Part shown: positions 63,927-64,000 of the stretch, in pieces
How positions within the stretch are numbered: the stretch's first letter is position 1
Layout of the letters: the number at the start of each line of letters is the position of its first letter
DNA from: Polaribacter porphyrae
GTDB taxonomy: Bacteria > Bacteroidota > Bacteroidia > Flavobacteriales > Flavobacteriaceae
Length of the DNA: 64,000 bases
Reading direction: 5' to 3'
Assembly (NCBI RefSeq): GCF_002954685.1
Contig: NZ_MSCN01000001.1
Span: 2,488,937 to 2,552,936, forward strand
Program-made: the position numbers and the translations under genes
The notes under the pieces: generated by a model
The model's database searches: none
What the model saw: only the letters and a program-made list of their open reading frames with translations
What the model was told of the DNA's origin: nothing

Positions 63927-64000
63927 CAATCGTATTTTATGTTATTTATTGGTACTAAACCATAAAGTGTGTAAGTAAAGTTATTCTGTAATTTTTCTAA

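Noticed and set aside
1..64000. tRNA, rRNA, CRISPR arrays, integrase or intact insertion sequences
   Set aside because: None could be recognised; repeats found are promoter-associated or hairpins.

Overview
The window is about 30% GC, has almost no Shine-Dalgarno-like leaders, uses TAnnTTTG-type -7 promoter boxes, and carries two SusC/SusD pairs, many lipoproteins and many C-terminal type IX secretion (T9SS) sorting tails. This points to a marine member of the Bacteroidota, family Flavobacteriaceae (Polaribacter- or Tenacibaculum-like; the genus is inference). No rRNA, tRNA, CRISPR array or intact insertion sequence was seen.

Region 1 (about 1-40,480) is a large peptide and amino-acid locus, mostly on the + strand. 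A serine beta-lactamase-fold lipoprotein and two MocR-type regulators (HTH plus aminotransferase fold) accompany long operons. The first operon encodes lamin-tail-domain (LTD) proteins, a DcuC-type carrier, isoaspartyl dipeptidase, two OprP-like porins, an M14 carboxypeptidase and a secreted alpha/beta hydrolase. The second encodes another M14 enzyme, two LTD/T9SS proteins, an unannotated 55-residue precursor, SusC/SusD, a DapB-like dehydrogenase, a D-aminoacylase-like lipoprotein, a glutamate-racemase-like lipoprotein, an NlpC/P60-like protein lacking its catalytic Cys and His, and a T9SS protein with a possible metal site. Two more promoters drive an M23-LTD protein and a gamma-glutamyltransferase followed by two more M23-LTD proteins. 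Enzymes for D-residues and for gamma-glutamyl, beta-aspartyl and N-acyl linkages dominate. My inference is a system for harvesting peptides rich in D-residues and isopeptide bonds, most simply peptidoglycan stem peptides; cyanophycin or poly-gamma-glutamate are alternatives. Four promoters share one layout: two TTGGTA-type direct repeats 23 bp apart, then a -7 box 30-31 bp downstream. They look like one MocR regulon.

Region 2 (about 40,480-63,220) is an alginate utilization locus, mostly on the - strand: two PL6 lyases, PL7, PL17, KdgF-type cupin, KdgK-type kinase, a DEH-reductase-like SDR, a hexuronate-type MFS carrier, SusC/SusD, a PKD surface lipoprotein, an LTD-like T9SS protein and a FadR/GntR regulator. 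Alginate would be cut outside the cell, imported by SusC/D, reduced to monomers by PL17, linearized by KdgF, reduced by the SDR to KDG and phosphorylated by KdgK. KDPG aldolase is not in the window. Four promoters carry a tandem TTGGTNNACCAA operator with 13-bp spacing fused to the -7 box; the regulator gene has a single copy.

The last 800 bases hold no convincing gene, only a short reading frame that may be a relic.
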